A DNA stretch of 64,000 nucleotides from Microbacterium aurugineum (GTDB lineage Bacteria > Actinomycetota > Actinomycetes > Actinomycetales > Microbacteriaceae): contig NZ_CP078078.1 in NCBI RefSeq assembly GCF_023101205.1, positions 2,108,001 through 2,172,000 of the forward strand, read 5' to 3'. Both the position numbers and the translations under genes were made by a program. Within the stretch, counting starts at the first letter, position 1, and the number at the start of each line of letters is the position of its first letter. This document shows positions 10,177 through 19,211 of this stretch, one piece after another. The notes beneath the pieces are model-generated. The model did not search any database. It was not told where the DNA came from and saw only the letters and a list, made by a program, of their open reading frames with translations.

Positions 10177-10833
10177 TCAGGAGGCGAGGGCCTCGGACGG
10201 CGGAGCCTGGGTGCTCAACGCGATCACGCCGTAGTCCCAGCCCTTGCGCCGGTAGACGACACTCGGGTGGTCGGTGCGGACGTCCACGAAGAGGAAGAAG
10301 TCGTGTCCGACCAGTTCCATCCGGTCGACGGCCTCCTCGACGGTCATCCACTCGGCGTCGAAGCTCTTCGTGCGGATGACGACGGGCGAGTACTCCTCCT
10401 CTTCCGTCTGCTGCACCGGCACGTTGCCGGTGGCGACGGCATGCAGGACATCCGCCGACGCCGGCTGGACGTCGATGCCCGTGAGAGCTCCGCTCTCCTT
10501 CTCGAAGTGAGCGCCGCGGGGGTGCTGTCGTCCATCGACCCGCTTCTCCTTCGCGCGACGCAGCTGCTCGGACATCTTGTCCACCGCGAGATCGAGAGCG
10601 ACGAACTTGTCTCCATCGGTCGCTTCGGCTCGGACGACCGGTCCCTTCCCGATCAGCGTGAGCTCGACGGTCTCATCGGGCACATGACCGTTGCGATACA
10701 CGCGATGGGTGACCTTCACATCCAGCCGCTGCGCGCGAGACGCGAGCATCTGGATCTTGGCGATCTTCTCTTCGACAACGGTTCGGAAGCGATCGGTGAT
10801 ACCCACTCCGACGCCAACGATGCTTGTTTCCAT
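10177..10833 (-). CDS. hpf: Long-form ribosome hibernation promoting factor HPF
   Basis: 218 residues, the long HPF form. The N-terminal domain (about 1-100) starts METSIVGVGVGITDRF and contains VKVTHRVYRNG. A flexible linker (about 105-150) leads to the C-terminal dimerisation domain with VVIRTKSFDAEWMTVEEAVDRMELVGHDFF and a VVYRRKGWDYGVI-type end. In actinobacteria it dimerises 70S ribosomes into 100S particles in stationary phase or stress. An AAGGAGG site lies just before the ATG, and a good -35/-10 pair lies further upstream. Monocistronic. Confidence 0.95.
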   Translation of the reverse strand: METSIVGVGVGITDRFRTVVEEKIAKIQMLASRAQRLDVKVTHRVYRNGHVPDETVELTLIGKGPVVRAEATDGDKFVALDLAVDKMSEQLRRAKEKRVDGRQHPRGAHFEKESGALTGIDVQPASADVLHAVATGNVPVQQTEEEEYSPVVIRTKSFDAEWMTVEEAVDRMELVGHDFFLFVDVRTDHPSVVYRRKGWDYGVIALSTQAPPSEALAS

Positions 10834-10895
10834 TGCTGCCTCCTTGTCCCGGTCCTCCCGGCCAAGGGCGGACCGTGGTCGCCTTGTGTCCCCCC

Positions 10896-10924
10896 ACCGT
10901 AGTCCGCCCGTCGACGGATGTCAC
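10896..10924 (-). promoter_or_regulatory. Promoter of hpf
   Basis: On the minus strand GTGACA (10919-10924, one mismatch to TTGACA), a 17-base spacer and TACGGT (10896-10901) are aligned as in a vegetative sigma promoter. The predicted leader is about 55 bases and carries AAGGAGG near its end. Confidence 0.55.
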
Positions 10925-10965
10925 GAGCTGGTTCTCCTGTGTCTCCGGTGGGTTGTCGATGAGGT

Positions 10966-11613
10966 TCATGCGAATCCGCCACGAAGCGGCGTGGCGGCGA
11001 GCGCGACGGCCGCGACGACTCGGAACCCGGCCACCGTGAGGGCGCGCGCTGCCTCGTCGAATGTCGCCCCGGTCGTGATCACGTCGTCGACGATGACCGC
11101 CTCGGCTCCCTCCCCTCGGTGCCGTGCACGCATCGCTCCGCGGACGTTCGTCTGGCGTGCGCGAGCGCCCAGCCCGCGCTGATCCGGGCGCGCTCCCTCG
11201 ACGGCGAGCACGGCCTGCGGATCCGCGTGCGCACGGCGGACCAGCAGGTCCGGGACACGGTAGCCCCGACGTCGGAAAGCGGCCCGGCTCGTCGGAACGG
11301 GCACGATCCACGTCGCCGATGTCACCAGCGGGCTGAGGACGCTCGCCAGCGCCGCACCGAGCGGGCGCGCGATGAGCGTGTCCCCCTCCCCCTTGAGCCG
11401 CCGGATGCAGCGCGCCGCCACCCCGTCGAACTCGAGGGCGGACCAGACGGGCAGCCCCGCCGGTGTCACCGACTCCTGCGCCCGCGGCGCCAAGGCACTC
11501 CGACAGCCTGGGCACAGCAGGAGGCCGGGCTCAGCGCAGCCCGCGCAGTTCGCGGCGAGCAGGAACGCGGCGACCTCGGCGCCGATCCGAAGGAGACGGG
11601 ATTCTTCCTGCAT
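10966..11613 (-). CDS. comF: ComF family phosphoribosyltransferase-like protein
   Basis: 215 residues. An N-terminal four-cysteine zinc ribbon (C23, C26, C34, C37) precedes a phosphoribosyltransferase-fold domain. The PRPP-binding loop reads AVIVDDVITTGAT near residues 165-177, and the ComF signature VPVPTSRAAFRRRGY lies before it. ComF helps handle incoming single-stranded DNA in competent bacteria. In Actinobacteria the gene is conserved next to hpf and mtrAB-lpqB, as here, but its role there is unclear. The start at 11613 is supported by CAGAAT six bases upstream. Confidence 0.88.
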   Translation of the reverse strand: MQEESRLLRIGAEVAAFLLAANCAGCAEPGLLLCPGCRSALAPRAQESVTPAGLPVWSALEFDGVAARCIRRLKGEGDTLIARPLGAALASVLSPLVTSATWIVPVPTSRAAFRRRGYRVPDLLVRRAHADPQAVLAVEGARPDQRGLGARARQTNVRGAMRARHRGEGAEAVIVDDVITTGATFDEAARALTVAGFRVVAAVALAATPLRGGFA

Positions 11614-11625
11614 CCGACGATTCTG
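11614..11625 (-). promoter_or_regulatory. Leaderless -10 element for comF
   Basis: CAGAAT (minus strand, 11620-11625), spacer CGTCGG, then the ATG. The same CAGAAT-6 arrangement precedes two glycosyltransferase genes at 48380 and 60692. Confidence 0.45.
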
Positions 11626-11706
11626 CGACTCCTGGCATCGGTGACGCCGCCGAGCCGCCGGCCGTCCTGCACAAGCCTCGTGCGGGACTCTGCCGTGCAG
11701 GAAGGG

Positions 11707-13425
11707 TCATTCGCCTGCGCGGGTGGCGAGGACGGAGATCCCGGACGCGACTTCACGCCAGGCCGTCCCCGCATGTGCGAACAGCTGTCCGCCCGCACCG
11801 AGGATGCGCACTCCCGCGGTCGTCCGCGCACCGGCGGCGGAGATCGCATCGCCCGGAGCGGCCTCCGAGGTACCCGGCCCCCCGACCATCTGAGTGATGA
11901 GTTTCGGACTGCTCGGGTCCATCAGCACACCCAGCTGGTCGGGACCCAACCACACCAGGCCCGTCGCCGGCTCGGAGAGCTGGATCAGCTGCTTGGCATC
12001 GCTGAGCTCGATCGGAACACCCGCGGCGTCGCGGACGACGCCGGCCACGACCACCCAGTACTGCCTGCCGACCGTGATGACCGCGGCAACCCGACTGCCG
12101 TCCGCGGCGACCCGGAGGTCCGAGATCGCGGAAGCATTCGGCCAGGCGTTCGCCACCGTCTGCGGAACCACCTCAGCGTCCCAGGCGCGTAGGGCGGAAG
12201 GATCCCCTCGCGGCACCGACCAGGTGTACCCGTACGGGTCGAGTGAAGGATCGATGAGCCCGGTACGCGAATCCAGCTCGATGCGGCTGCCGTCGCGGAC
12301 GAGGTAGACGTGACCGTCTCCGAGTCGCGCCGCGACCTGGGACTCGTCCGCCGCCACATCGAGGGAGAGGATGGGTTGAGCGATCGCGGCGATCTCGGTG
12401 CTGATGCCGGGGAGCGGCGAGATCTCATCTCCCACGATCTTGCCGAAGACCCCGTCCTTCAGGACGAGCGTGCCGATCTCGGTCGAAGGTTCGATCACGT
12501 CGACCACGCCGGCATCGAGGTCGCGGCCGTCCACGGTGAACTGCACGCGCGTGACTGCGACCCCCGCGGCCCTCAGCGTCGCCTGCAACTGGGTGCGCAT
12601 CCGCGCGAGCGTCGTCTCGTCGAGCGCGACCGCAGGACGGGTGAGCGCGACTTCGGCCACCTGCCCGGTGATCGGAACCGCGTCCTGGGCCAGCTGGACG
12701 TCGGCGGGGAACGAGTTCTGCACGACGGGATCCAGCCAGGCGCTGGGCACACCGCCGATCAGTGCCCGCGTCACCGTCGTCGCCGGACTCTGGCGCCGAG
12801 GGAACCACCTCATGTCGGGGACGAGTCGCGACCAGCTGACGTCGAAATACTGCAGCGGGTAGGCGTCGTACACCTTGTCGAACCGCGGGTCGTCGATCAC
12901 GACCCCGTCCAGCGCTTCCGTGATGCGCCATTCGCCGTCGTCCATCCGCTCGAGGGCGAACGGCATGGTCGAGGCACCGGGCGCATCCGCGTAGGCACCG
13001 GATTCGTCGACGCTCGCGACCAGGTCCAGCTCGACCTGCACCTCCGCCGAATCCGCCTCCTCGACCAGCTCTTCGGGGACCGTCGAGGTGAGCGTGCGGG
13101 ATTCCGGGCCCGCGTCGACGGACACGCCGGACGCGGGTCGCCAGGTCCGCTGCAACGCCGGCGAAAGGAACTCGCGTGCTGTGGCCCAGTTGTCAGCCGT
13201 GGTGATGCCGGCCTCCAGGAAGCCCTCCACGATCCGCTCGGGGCCGGCCCCCTTGACCGGGCCCGAGGCGACCGGGAAGAAGTCGATGTCCTGCGACGAT
13301 TCGCCGAGCTTGAGGCCGACCGTCACATCGCCGCTGGTCGGAAGCCCTGCACACGCCGGCAGCAGCAGCGCGGCGATCGCCAGCGCCGCGCCACGCAATC
13401 GTCTCTTCGATCGTGCGCGGATCAT
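11707..13425 (-). CDS. lpqB: Lipoprotein LpqB (MtrAB accessory)
   Basis: 572 residues. A basic n-region and a hydrophobic stretch end in the lipobox LLPAC with the lipidated Cys at position 25. A GerMN-like domain region follows (about 150-300), then a beta-propeller-like C-terminal half. LpqB acts outside the membrane with the sensor kinase MtrB and modulates MtrA phosphorylation, cell-wall metabolism and division in actinobacteria. Its ATG overlaps the mtrB stop by four bases (ATGA), so the three genes form one operon, mtrA-mtrB-lpqB. Confidence 0.93.
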   Translation of the reverse strand: MIRARSKRRLRGAALAIAALLLPACAGLPTSGDVTVGLKLGESSQDIDFFPVASGPVKGAGPERIVEGFLEAGITTADNWATAREFLSPALQRTWRPASGVSVDAGPESRTLTSTVPEELVEEADSAEVQVELDLVASVDESGAYADAPGASTMPFALERMDDGEWRITEALDGVVIDDPRFDKVYDAYPLQYFDVSWSRLVPDMRWFPRRQSPATTVTRALIGGVPSAWLDPVVQNSFPADVQLAQDAVPITGQVAEVALTRPAVALDETTLARMRTQLQATLRAAGVAVTRVQFTVDGRDLDAGVVDVIEPSTEIGTLVLKDGVFGKIVGDEISPLPGISTEIAAIAQPILSLDVAADESQVAARLGDGHVYLVRDGSRIELDSRTGLIDPSLDPYGYTWSVPRGDPSALRAWDAEVVPQTVANAWPNASAISDLRVAADGSRVAAVITVGRQYWVVVAGVVRDAAGVPIELSDAKQLIQLSEPATGLVWLGPDQLGVLMDPSSPKLITQMVGGPGTSEAAPGDAISAAGARTTAGVRILGAGGQLFAHAGTAWREVASGISVLATRAGE

Positions 13426-15104
13426 GGCCTCTCCCCCTCGTCGAACAGCTCGATGCGACTCTCGGCGAGCGAGATCGGCTGTGTCGCGTCGCCCAGTTCC
13501 GCCAACGGCTCCTGCGGCTCGACGGGAACCGGGCTCGGTCCGTCCAGCGTCCCCTCGTGCCGAGGAATGGTCAGCACGAAGTTCGTCCCGACCCCGAGTT
13601 CCGACCAGACCGCCAGCGTTCCGCCGTGCAGGGTGGCGTCGCCGAGAGCGATCGACAGCCCGAGCCCCGTGCCGCCGATGGTGCGCTGTCGCGACGGGTC
13701 CGCCCGCCAGAACCGGTCGAACACCCGCTCCGCGTCACCCGGCTCCATCCCGAGACCGAAGTCCCGGACGCCGGCGGCGACCGCGTGCTGGTTGCTGTCG
13801 ACCGTGATGACGACCGGACGGCCCTCACCGTGCTCGATCGCGTTGCCGATCAGATTTCGCAGCACCCGGCGCACCCGGCGGGGGTCCATGTCCACGGGCG
13901 AGTAGCCGCCCGGCGCCACCAAGCGCAATTCGGTGCCGTGGCCATCCGCGAGCGGCCTCATCTGTTCGATGATGTCCTCGGCCAGGTGCGCGAGACTCGT
14001 GGCCTCGAGCTCGAGCTGCACCGATCCCGCGTCGTAGCGACTGATCTCGAGCAGATCCGAGAGCAGCGTCTCGAACCTCTGCACCTGCGCGTGCAACAGT
14101 TCCGCCGCGCGCGCCGTGGTCGGCTCGAACTCCGCACGCTGGTCGTTCAGCATGTCCGCGGCGAGTCGGATAGTGGTCAGCGGTGTACGCAACTCGTGCG
14201 AGACATCGGAGACGAAGCGCTGCTGCACCATCGACAGCTCGCCGAGTTCCTTGATCTGCGCCTCGATGCTGTCGGCCATGGCGTTGAACGAACGCCCGAG
14301 GACGGCCAGCTCGTCCTCGCCGTGCACATCGATCCGCACCCCCAGATCGCCCGCGGCGAGTCGCGCACTCGTCTCGGCGGCCTGGACGATCGGTGTCGAC
14401 ACGGCTCGCAGGACGATCCAGGAGATCGCCGCCACGATCGCCACGAGCCCGATTCCGGCGATCCAGAGCGTCCGTTGCACGAACAGGAGCGTCTGATCGG
14501 CATCGCCCAGGTCATAGGCGAAGTAGATCTCGAACGGCCCCGCTTCCGGGACCTGGAGCTGCTGCCCCACGACGATCCCGGGGACCACCCCGCCGTTCTC
14601 GACCGGGAGCGCGACGGACTGCCACTCCTGGCGGTCATCGAGCTCGACCACGCGCCTGCGCAGTTCCGGGCTCAACAGGCTTTCGTTCAGCCCGGCCTCG
14701 AACCCGTTCAACGGCGAGGTGTCGGCGCCCGTCTCGATCTTGTATCCCGCGAGCTGGTCGGTGCTCGACGTCCGCGCCAACGTGTCCCTGATGCCGTCCC
14801 AGAGAGTGCTGAGTGCAGCCGGGTCGTCGCCCACCTCGGCCACATCGAGGATCCGCTGCGCCTGGTCGACCGCCCGACGGGCGTCTTCGAGGGCGACGTT
14901 CTTCCGTGAGATGAAGAGGTCGTTCTGGATCGCGAGAGCCATCGTCACGCACGTGATGAAGATCGCCAACGAGGTCGCGAGCAGCGTGATCGAGAGGGTG
15001 CGGAACCGGAGGGACCGTCTCCACAGGAGACCGAACATCGTCGGCCAGCCTCGCCAGTCGCGCAGGACGGCGACCGTCGTCGTGGTCGCTGTCGTCGCAG
15101 CCAT
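13422..15104 (-). CDS. mtrB: Sensor histidine kinase MtrB
   Basis: 560 residues. The first membrane helix lies at about 32-55 and the second at about 195-220, with an extracellular sensor between. A HAMP domain follows, then the HisKA H-box SHELRTPLTTI, the N-box RNLIGNAIEHG and the G-boxes DFGLGM and GTGLGLS. MtrB senses envelope and osmotic state and phosphorylates MtrA. The ATG at 15104 was chosen because GGAG lies about five bases before it and the mtrA stop lies seven bases upstream. A longer frame to 15146 would overlap mtrA. C-terminal tail is Pro/Glu-rich. Confidence 0.95.
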   Translation of the reverse strand: MAATTATTTTVAVLRDWRGWPTMFGLLWRRSLRFRTLSITLLATSLAIFITCVTMALAIQNDLFISRKNVALEDARRAVDQAQRILDVAEVGDDPAALSTLWDGIRDTLARTSSTDQLAGYKIETGADTSPLNGFEAGLNESLLSPELRRRVVELDDRQEWQSVALPVENGGVVPGIVVGQQLQVPEAGPFEIYFAYDLGDADQTLLFVQRTLWIAGIGLVAIVAAISWIVLRAVSTPIVQAAETSARLAAGDLGVRIDVHGEDELAVLGRSFNAMADSIEAQIKELGELSMVQQRFVSDVSHELRTPLTTIRLAADMLNDQRAEFEPTTARAAELLHAQVQRFETLLSDLLEISRYDAGSVQLELEATSLAHLAEDIIEQMRPLADGHGTELRLVAPGGYSPVDMDPRRVRRVLRNLIGNAIEHGEGRPVVITVDSNQHAVAAGVRDFGLGMEPGDAERVFDRFWRADPSRQRTIGGTGLGLSIALGDATLHGGTLAVWSELGVGTNFVLTIPRHEGTLDGPSPVPVEPQEPLAELGDATQPISLAESRIELFDEGERP

Positions 15105-15111
15105 CGTGCTC

Positions 15112-15792
15112 CTAGCCCACGCTCCCGGCACGGTAGCCCACACCACGCACCGTCATCACGATCTTGGGGTTGTCCGGGTCGAGCTCGACCTTGGCGCGAA
15201 GGCGCTGCACGTGCACGTTCACGAGTCGCGTGTCGGCCTTGTAGTGGTATCCCCACACCTGTTCCAGGAGCATCTCCCGGGAGAAGACCTGCTGCGGCTT
15301 CGAGGCGAGAGCGACGAGCAGCTGGAACTCCAAAGGCGTGAGTGCGATCGGGTCCGTCCCTCGACGCACCTCATGCGCGTCCACGTCGACGGTGAGGTCA
15401 CCGACCCGCAGCTGTTCGCTGGTGGCCTGCGGCGTCGGGCGGAGACGAGTACGGATCCGCGCCACGAGTTCCTTGGGGTTGAACGGCTTGACCATGTAAT
15501 CGTCCGCGCCCACCTCGAGCCCACGGACGACGTCGGCGGTGTCGCTGCGTGCCGTGAGCATGATGATCGGCACCCCGGATTCGGCGCGGATGCGCGTGCA
15601 GATCTCGATCCCGTCCATCCCGGGGAGCATGAGGTCGAGCAGCACCAGATCGGGTCGCTGCGTGCGCCACTCCTCGACGGCTCGCGCTCCGTCCGCGCAG
15701 AAGACCGGCTCGAAACCCTCGGTGCGCAGCACGATTCCGATCATCTCGGCGAGTGCTGTGTCATCGTCGACCACGAGAATGCGTGAGGTCAT
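15112..15792 (-). CDS. mtrA: Response regulator MtrA
   Basis: 226 residues. The receiver domain has the acidic pocket (VVDDD, residues 7-11), the phosphoacceptor D53 in LVLLDLMLPG and K102 in MVKPFNP. An OmpR/PhoB winged-helix domain follows (about 130-226) with TPLEFQLLVALA and RLVNVHVQRLRAK. MtrA is the actinobacterial regulator of cell-wall hydrolases, division and chromosome replication genes. The start at 15792 gives the usual family length. The AAGG before it sits inside TAAGGT, which is seven bases from the ATG, so it can be read as either a ribosome site or a leaderless -10. Confidence 0.97.
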   Translation of the reverse strand: MTSRILVVDDDTALAEMIGIVLRTEGFEPVFCADGARAVEEWRTQRPDLVLLDLMLPGMDGIEICTRIRAESGVPIIMLTARSDTADVVRGLEVGADDYMVKPFNPKELVARIRTRLRPTPQATSEQLRVGDLTVDVDAHEVRRGTDPIALTPLEFQLLVALASKPQQVFSREMLLEQVWGYHYKADTRLVNVHVQRLRAKVELDPDNPKIVMTVRGVGYRAGSVG

Positions 15793-15805
15793 AACTGTTA
15801 CCTTA
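15793..15805 (-). promoter_or_regulatory. Candidate leaderless -10 for the mtrA operon
   Basis: TAAGGT (minus strand, 15800-15805) with a 7-base spacer before the mtrA ATG. The embedded AAGG could also be a ribosome-binding site, so the two readings compete. Confidence 0.4.
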
Positions 15806-15889
15806 TGGCACCCAGTCCCAGAGGCCCCAGGTCTGCGCACCACGTCGTGGATATGACACGATGGGACCGCACGATGGAGGGAGTGCCTT

Positions 15890-17341
15890 TTGAGTGGCCA
15901 GACATGGACGCCCGCCCCGAAGAAGGGGATCATCCCTCTTCATCCGCTGACCTTCGGAATGCTGCTAGGGAAGGCCTTCGCGGCGCTTCGGCACAACCCG
16001 AAGGTGCTGTTCGGGTTCGCCGTCGTCATCCAGCTCGTCGTCGTTCTCGTCACCGCGGGCGTGATGGGGGTCGTGTTCTTCACGACGTTCTCCCGGTTGG
16101 AGACGGTCTCCCCCTCGTCACCGGACTTCGAGGCGGTGCTGGCCGGGACGGTCGGGATCAACCTCATCGCCGGAATCGCCGTGGGCCTCGCGACGATCGC
16201 GTTCACCGCGGTCATGCAGGGCGTCGTCGCCGCCGAGATCGGCTACGCAGCCGTCGGCGTGAAGGCCACGCTCCGGATGCTCTGGCGCAGGATGGCGCCG
16301 TCGTTCTGGCGGCTCGCCGGCTTCGCGTCGCTGACGGTGGCCGCGGTCTTCGGGCTCTTCGCGATCGTCGCGGCGATCATCGCCGCGTTCGTGGCGGGTG
16401 GCCTGGGTGGCAGTGCCGAGCTCATCGGGGTCGTCGTGCTCACGGTGATCCTCATCGCGCTGGCCGCCATCCCGCTGTTCGTGTGGCTGACGACGAAGCT
16501 GCTGCTGGTGCCGTCGATCCTCGTCCTCGAACGCGCACGCTTCCGCGACGCACTCGTCCGGTCCTGGCGCCTCACCCGAGGCCGCTTCTGGGTCGCCTTC
16601 GGGGTCGTGTTCCTCATCAACCTCATCATGGGTGTGGCGATGCAGGTCGTGAGCATCCCCGCGACGCTGCTGAGCACGCTCCTCACTCCCGTGATCGCGC
16701 CCACCGGCGCCGTGGAACCTGCGGCCGTCGTCGGTTTCGTCCTCGCGATCCTCGCGCCGCAGATCCTGATCCTCGTGATCCAGGCGATCGCGGCGGTGGT
16801 CCAGAGCACCGGTGCCGCACTCATCTACGTCGACTGCCGGATGCGGTACGAGGGCCTGGATCAGACACTCCTCGCGTATGTGGAACGCCGGGACCTCGGC
16901 TGGACGGATGAGCAGCAGGGTGACCCGTTCCGCGTGGACCCCGCCCGTGCCGTCAGCTCCGCACCACCGCCCCGACAGGTTCCCGAGCACGTGCAGATGA
17001 CCCAGGGCTACGCCTCTGCTCCGTACGGCACCGCACCGGGTGCTCCCTCCTCCCCCTACCCGGCAGCACAGCCCTACCCAGCAGCACAGCCCTACCCGGC
17101 AGCACAGCCCTACCCGGCAGCACAGCCCTACCCGGGACAGCCTTCACCCCCGCCCCCGGCGCAGCCCTCCGCACCACAGGTGGCGACACCATCGCCGGGG
17201 AGCACGGGATCGATGGGGACCGCGCCGACGGGGTTCCCGCCCCCGCCTCCGCCCGCACCGCCCGCACCGCCCGCACCGACCGCACCGACCGCACCGCGGG
17301 AGACCGGGTGGGCTGCGCCCGGCGGCGATGACACGGCATGA
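15890..17341 (+). CDS. Polytopic membrane protein of the MoxR operon (DUF7847 / GDPD membrane-domain type)
   Basis: 483 residues. An N-terminal PAPKKGIIPLHPLTFG motif precedes about six membrane helices (residues about 35-330), with internal ERARFRDALVRSWRLTRGRFW. This is the family annotated as glycerophosphoryl-diester-phosphodiesterase membrane domain, though no catalytic domain is present. The cytoplasmic tail (about 345-483) is Pro/Ala-rich and contains four tandem PYPAAQ repeats from residue 389. The start is a TTG at 15890, supported by GGAGGGAG seven bases before it. Its stop overlaps the next start (ATGA). It heads a conserved actinobacterial operon with DUF4129, DUF4350, MoxR and DUF58 genes. 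Confidence 0.8.
   Translation: MSGQTWTPAPKKGIIPLHPLTFGMLLGKAFAALRHNPKVLFGFAVVIQLVVVLVTAGVMGVVFFTTFSRLETVSPSSPDFEAVLAGTVGINLIAGIAVGLATIAFTAVMQGVVAAEIGYAAVGVKATLRMLWRRMAPSFWRLAGFASLTVAAVFGLFAIVAAIIAAFVAGGLGGSAELIGVVVLTVILIALAAIPLFVWLTTKLLLVPSILVLERARFRDALVRSWRLTRGRFWVAFGVVFLINLIMGVAMQVVSIPATLLSTLLTPVIAPTGAVEPAAVVGFVLAILAPQILILVIQAIAAVVQSTGAALIYVDCRMRYEGLDQTLLAYVERRDLGWTDEQQGDPFRVDPARAVSSAPPPRQVPEHVQMTQGYASAPYGTAPGAPSSPYPAAQPYPAAQPYPAAQPYPAAQPYPGQPSPPPPAQPSAPQVATPSPGSTGSMGTAPTGFPPPPPPAPPAPPAPTAPTAPRETGWAAPGGDDTA
17054..17125 (+). repeat. Four tandem 18-bp repeats (PYPAAQ coding)
   Basis: Units of CCCTACCCGGCAGCACAG at 17054-17071, 17072-17089 (one G-to-A change), 17090-17107 and 17108-17125. 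A partial fifth unit starts at 17126. The units keep the reading frame and encode PYPAAQ in the membrane protein's tail. Copy number could vary by slippage between strains. Confidence 0.95.
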
Positions 17342-17979
17342 TCCGACCGTTCGACGACCTGTTCGTCCCCGACGGCGACGAGGCGCGACGCTGGGCCGAG
17401 GAGGAACTCTCCAACCCGCGCTATGCCGACGCGAAGCCGACGTGGTTCGACCTCTTCGCCCGTGACGTGGGCCGTTTCCTCGCCGATCTGTTCAACGCCG
17501 ACAACAGTGCGAATGTGGGGCCGGCCGCCCTCATCATCGTGATCACCCTCATCGTCGCCGCGTTGATCGCGGCCCTCATCATCTGGGGTCGGCCTCGAAG
17601 GTCTCGCACCGTCCGACGCGGCCGCGCGGATCTCCTGGGCGCGGCCGATGATCGCTCGGCGTCACAACTGCGCAGCGACGCCGAGCGCCGAGCACGCGAA
17701 GGCGATTGGAGCACGGCGACGATCCTCCGGTACCGCGCCATCGCCCGGAGCCTGCTGGAGCGGGATCTGATCGATCCCGCCCCCGGCGCCACCGCGCAGT
17801 CCATCGCGCGCGACGCGATCCGGGTGTTCGAGCAGGAGGCGGAGGCGATGCGCCGCGCGGCCACTGCGTTCGACGACGTCCGCTACCTCGGGCACGCCGC
17901 GACGGAGCAGACCTATCGAGAGCTCGCCGCGACCGACGCCCGACTGCTGTCGCTTCGCCCCGAGGAGGTGCCGGCGTGA
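17338..17979 (+). CDS. DUF4129 domain protein
   Basis: 213 residues. A soluble N-terminus of about 60 residues (PDGDEARRWAEEELSNPRYADAKPTWFD) precedes one membrane helix (about 62-84) and a cytoplasmic C-terminal DUF4129 domain (about 115-210, ATILRYRAIARSLLERDLIDPAPGATA). These proteins accompany MoxR/DUF58 modules; in archaeal and bacterial relatives the domain is linked to transglutaminase-like proteins, absent here. Starts four bases inside the preceding gene and ends overlapping the next by GTGA, so it is strictly operonic. Molecular role unknown. Confidence 0.85.
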   Translation: MIRPFDDLFVPDGDEARRWAEEELSNPRYADAKPTWFDLFARDVGRFLADLFNADNSANVGPAALIIVITLIVAALIAALIIWGRPRRSRTVRRGRADLLGAADDRSASQLRSDAERRAREGDWSTATILRYRAIARSLLERDLIDPAPGATAQSIARDAIRVFEQEAEAMRRAATAFDDVRYLGHAATEQTYRELAATDARLLSLRPEEVPA

Positions 17980-19163
17980 GCATGACCGCTCAAACCCCGT
18001 CGGTCCCGTCGACCGCCGAGCACCGACCGCGCAAGACGAAGGCGATCGTGGGCTGGCTGATCGTGGTGACCCTCGTGCTGATCGTCGCCTTCGTCGCGCT
18101 CCGTGTCAGTGTGTCACCGCCGGGAGCACGGGGAGCGCTCGATCCGGAAGGCCGGGACGACGCGGGCGCGCTCGCCCTCGCCGAGATCCTTCGCGACCGA
18201 GGAGTCGACGTCGACGTCGAGCGTTCCCGGACGGCCGCGCGCGCGGCGATCGGCGACGACACGACCCTCGTCATGGCGAATCCGTACACGTTGACGGACG
18301 ACGCCTTGGAGACGCTGATGGAACCGGCGGACCGCATCGTGTTCCTCTCCGCAGGCACCCATCTCCTGAGCGCACTCGACATCGGCGAGAACGCCTCGGG
18401 GACGCTTCCTGCGGTGTCCGCCGAGTGCGATGTCGCCGAGTTCGCGCGAGTGGGGACGATCCGCGCGGACAGACTCTTCTCCCCCACGAGTGGGGTGGTG
18501 CCCTGCTTCGGCGATGCGAACGGCGCCGCGGTGCTCGTGGACGACCGCACGGACGACCGCCGCATCGTCGTGGAGGGCTCCAGGCTCTTCGGAAACGCCT
18601 CCCTCGCGGAGAACGGCAACGCTGCGCTGGCCCTCGCCCTGCTCGGGCAGACGGACCACGTCGTCTGGTACGTCCCGAGTTTCGCGGACTCCGACATCGA
18701 GGGCGAGTCGATCGACACGCTCGGAACCTTGACACCGCCCTGGGTCACCCCGGTGATCCTCCTGCTGCTCCTCACGGGGATCGCCGCAGCCGTCTGGCGC
18801 GGTCAGCGCTTCGGCCCGCTGGTTGCCGAGACCCTGCCCGTGACCGTCCGCGCCTCCGAGACGATGCACGGACGCGCGCGTCTGACGGCCAGGGCCGCGG
18901 ACTCGGCGCACGCCGCGGAAGCTCTCCGCGACGGCGCCCAGCGCCGACTCGCACGACGACTCGGGCTCGCCGCACACGCCGGCGCGGACGAGGTCGCTGA
19001 CGCGGCCTCCGACCGACTTCGGATCCCGCGCGGCACCCTGCAAGCCCTGCTGGCCGGGCCCCTGCCCACCGACGACACAGCCCTGATCGATCTCGCACGA
19101 CGACTCGACGACCTCGAGGCCGCAGTGGAGTCGAGCACGCACAGTGCGAGGCATGACGAATGA
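17976..19163 (+). CDS. DUF4350 domain membrane protein
   Basis: 395 residues. A membrane helix lies at about 22-45, then a DUF4350 domain (about 50-245) shaped like an extracellular or periplasm-side GATase1-like fold: ALALAEILRDRGVDVDVERS, TLVMANPYTLTDDAL and IVFLSAGTHLL. A second helix lies at about 258-280, followed by a cytoplasmic helical tail. The GTG at 17976 overlaps the previous stop (GTGA) and has GAGGAGG upstream; the ATG at 17982 is an alternative. M. tuberculosis has the equivalent gene (Rv3691) directly before moxR2. Role unknown, probably part of a MoxR-dependent envelope assembly or chaperone system. Confidence 0.85.
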   Translation: MSMTAQTPSVPSTAEHRPRKTKAIVGWLIVVTLVLIVAFVALRVSVSPPGARGALDPEGRDDAGALALAEILRDRGVDVDVERSRTAARAAIGDDTTLVMANPYTLTDDALETLMEPADRIVFLSAGTHLLSALDIGENASGTLPAVSAECDVAEFARVGTIRADRLFSPTSGVVPCFGDANGAAVLVDDRTDDRRIVVEGSRLFGNASLAENGNAALALALLGQTDHVVWYVPSFADSDIEGESIDTLGTLTPPWVTPVILLLLLTGIAAAVWRGQRFGPLVAETLPVTVRASETMHGRARLTARAADSAHAAEALRDGAQRRLARRLGLAAHAGADEVADAASDRLRIPRGTLQALLAGPLPTDDTALIDLARRLDDLEAAVESSTHSARHDE

Positions 19164-19211
19164 TCGAACGAACCGACCCTTCCATCCACCCAGAGAAGCC
19201 GAGGGAACCCC

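Noticed and set aside
17054..17136. CRISPR-like short repeats
   Set aside because: Repeats are contiguous, in frame and code for PYPAAQ; there are no spacers.
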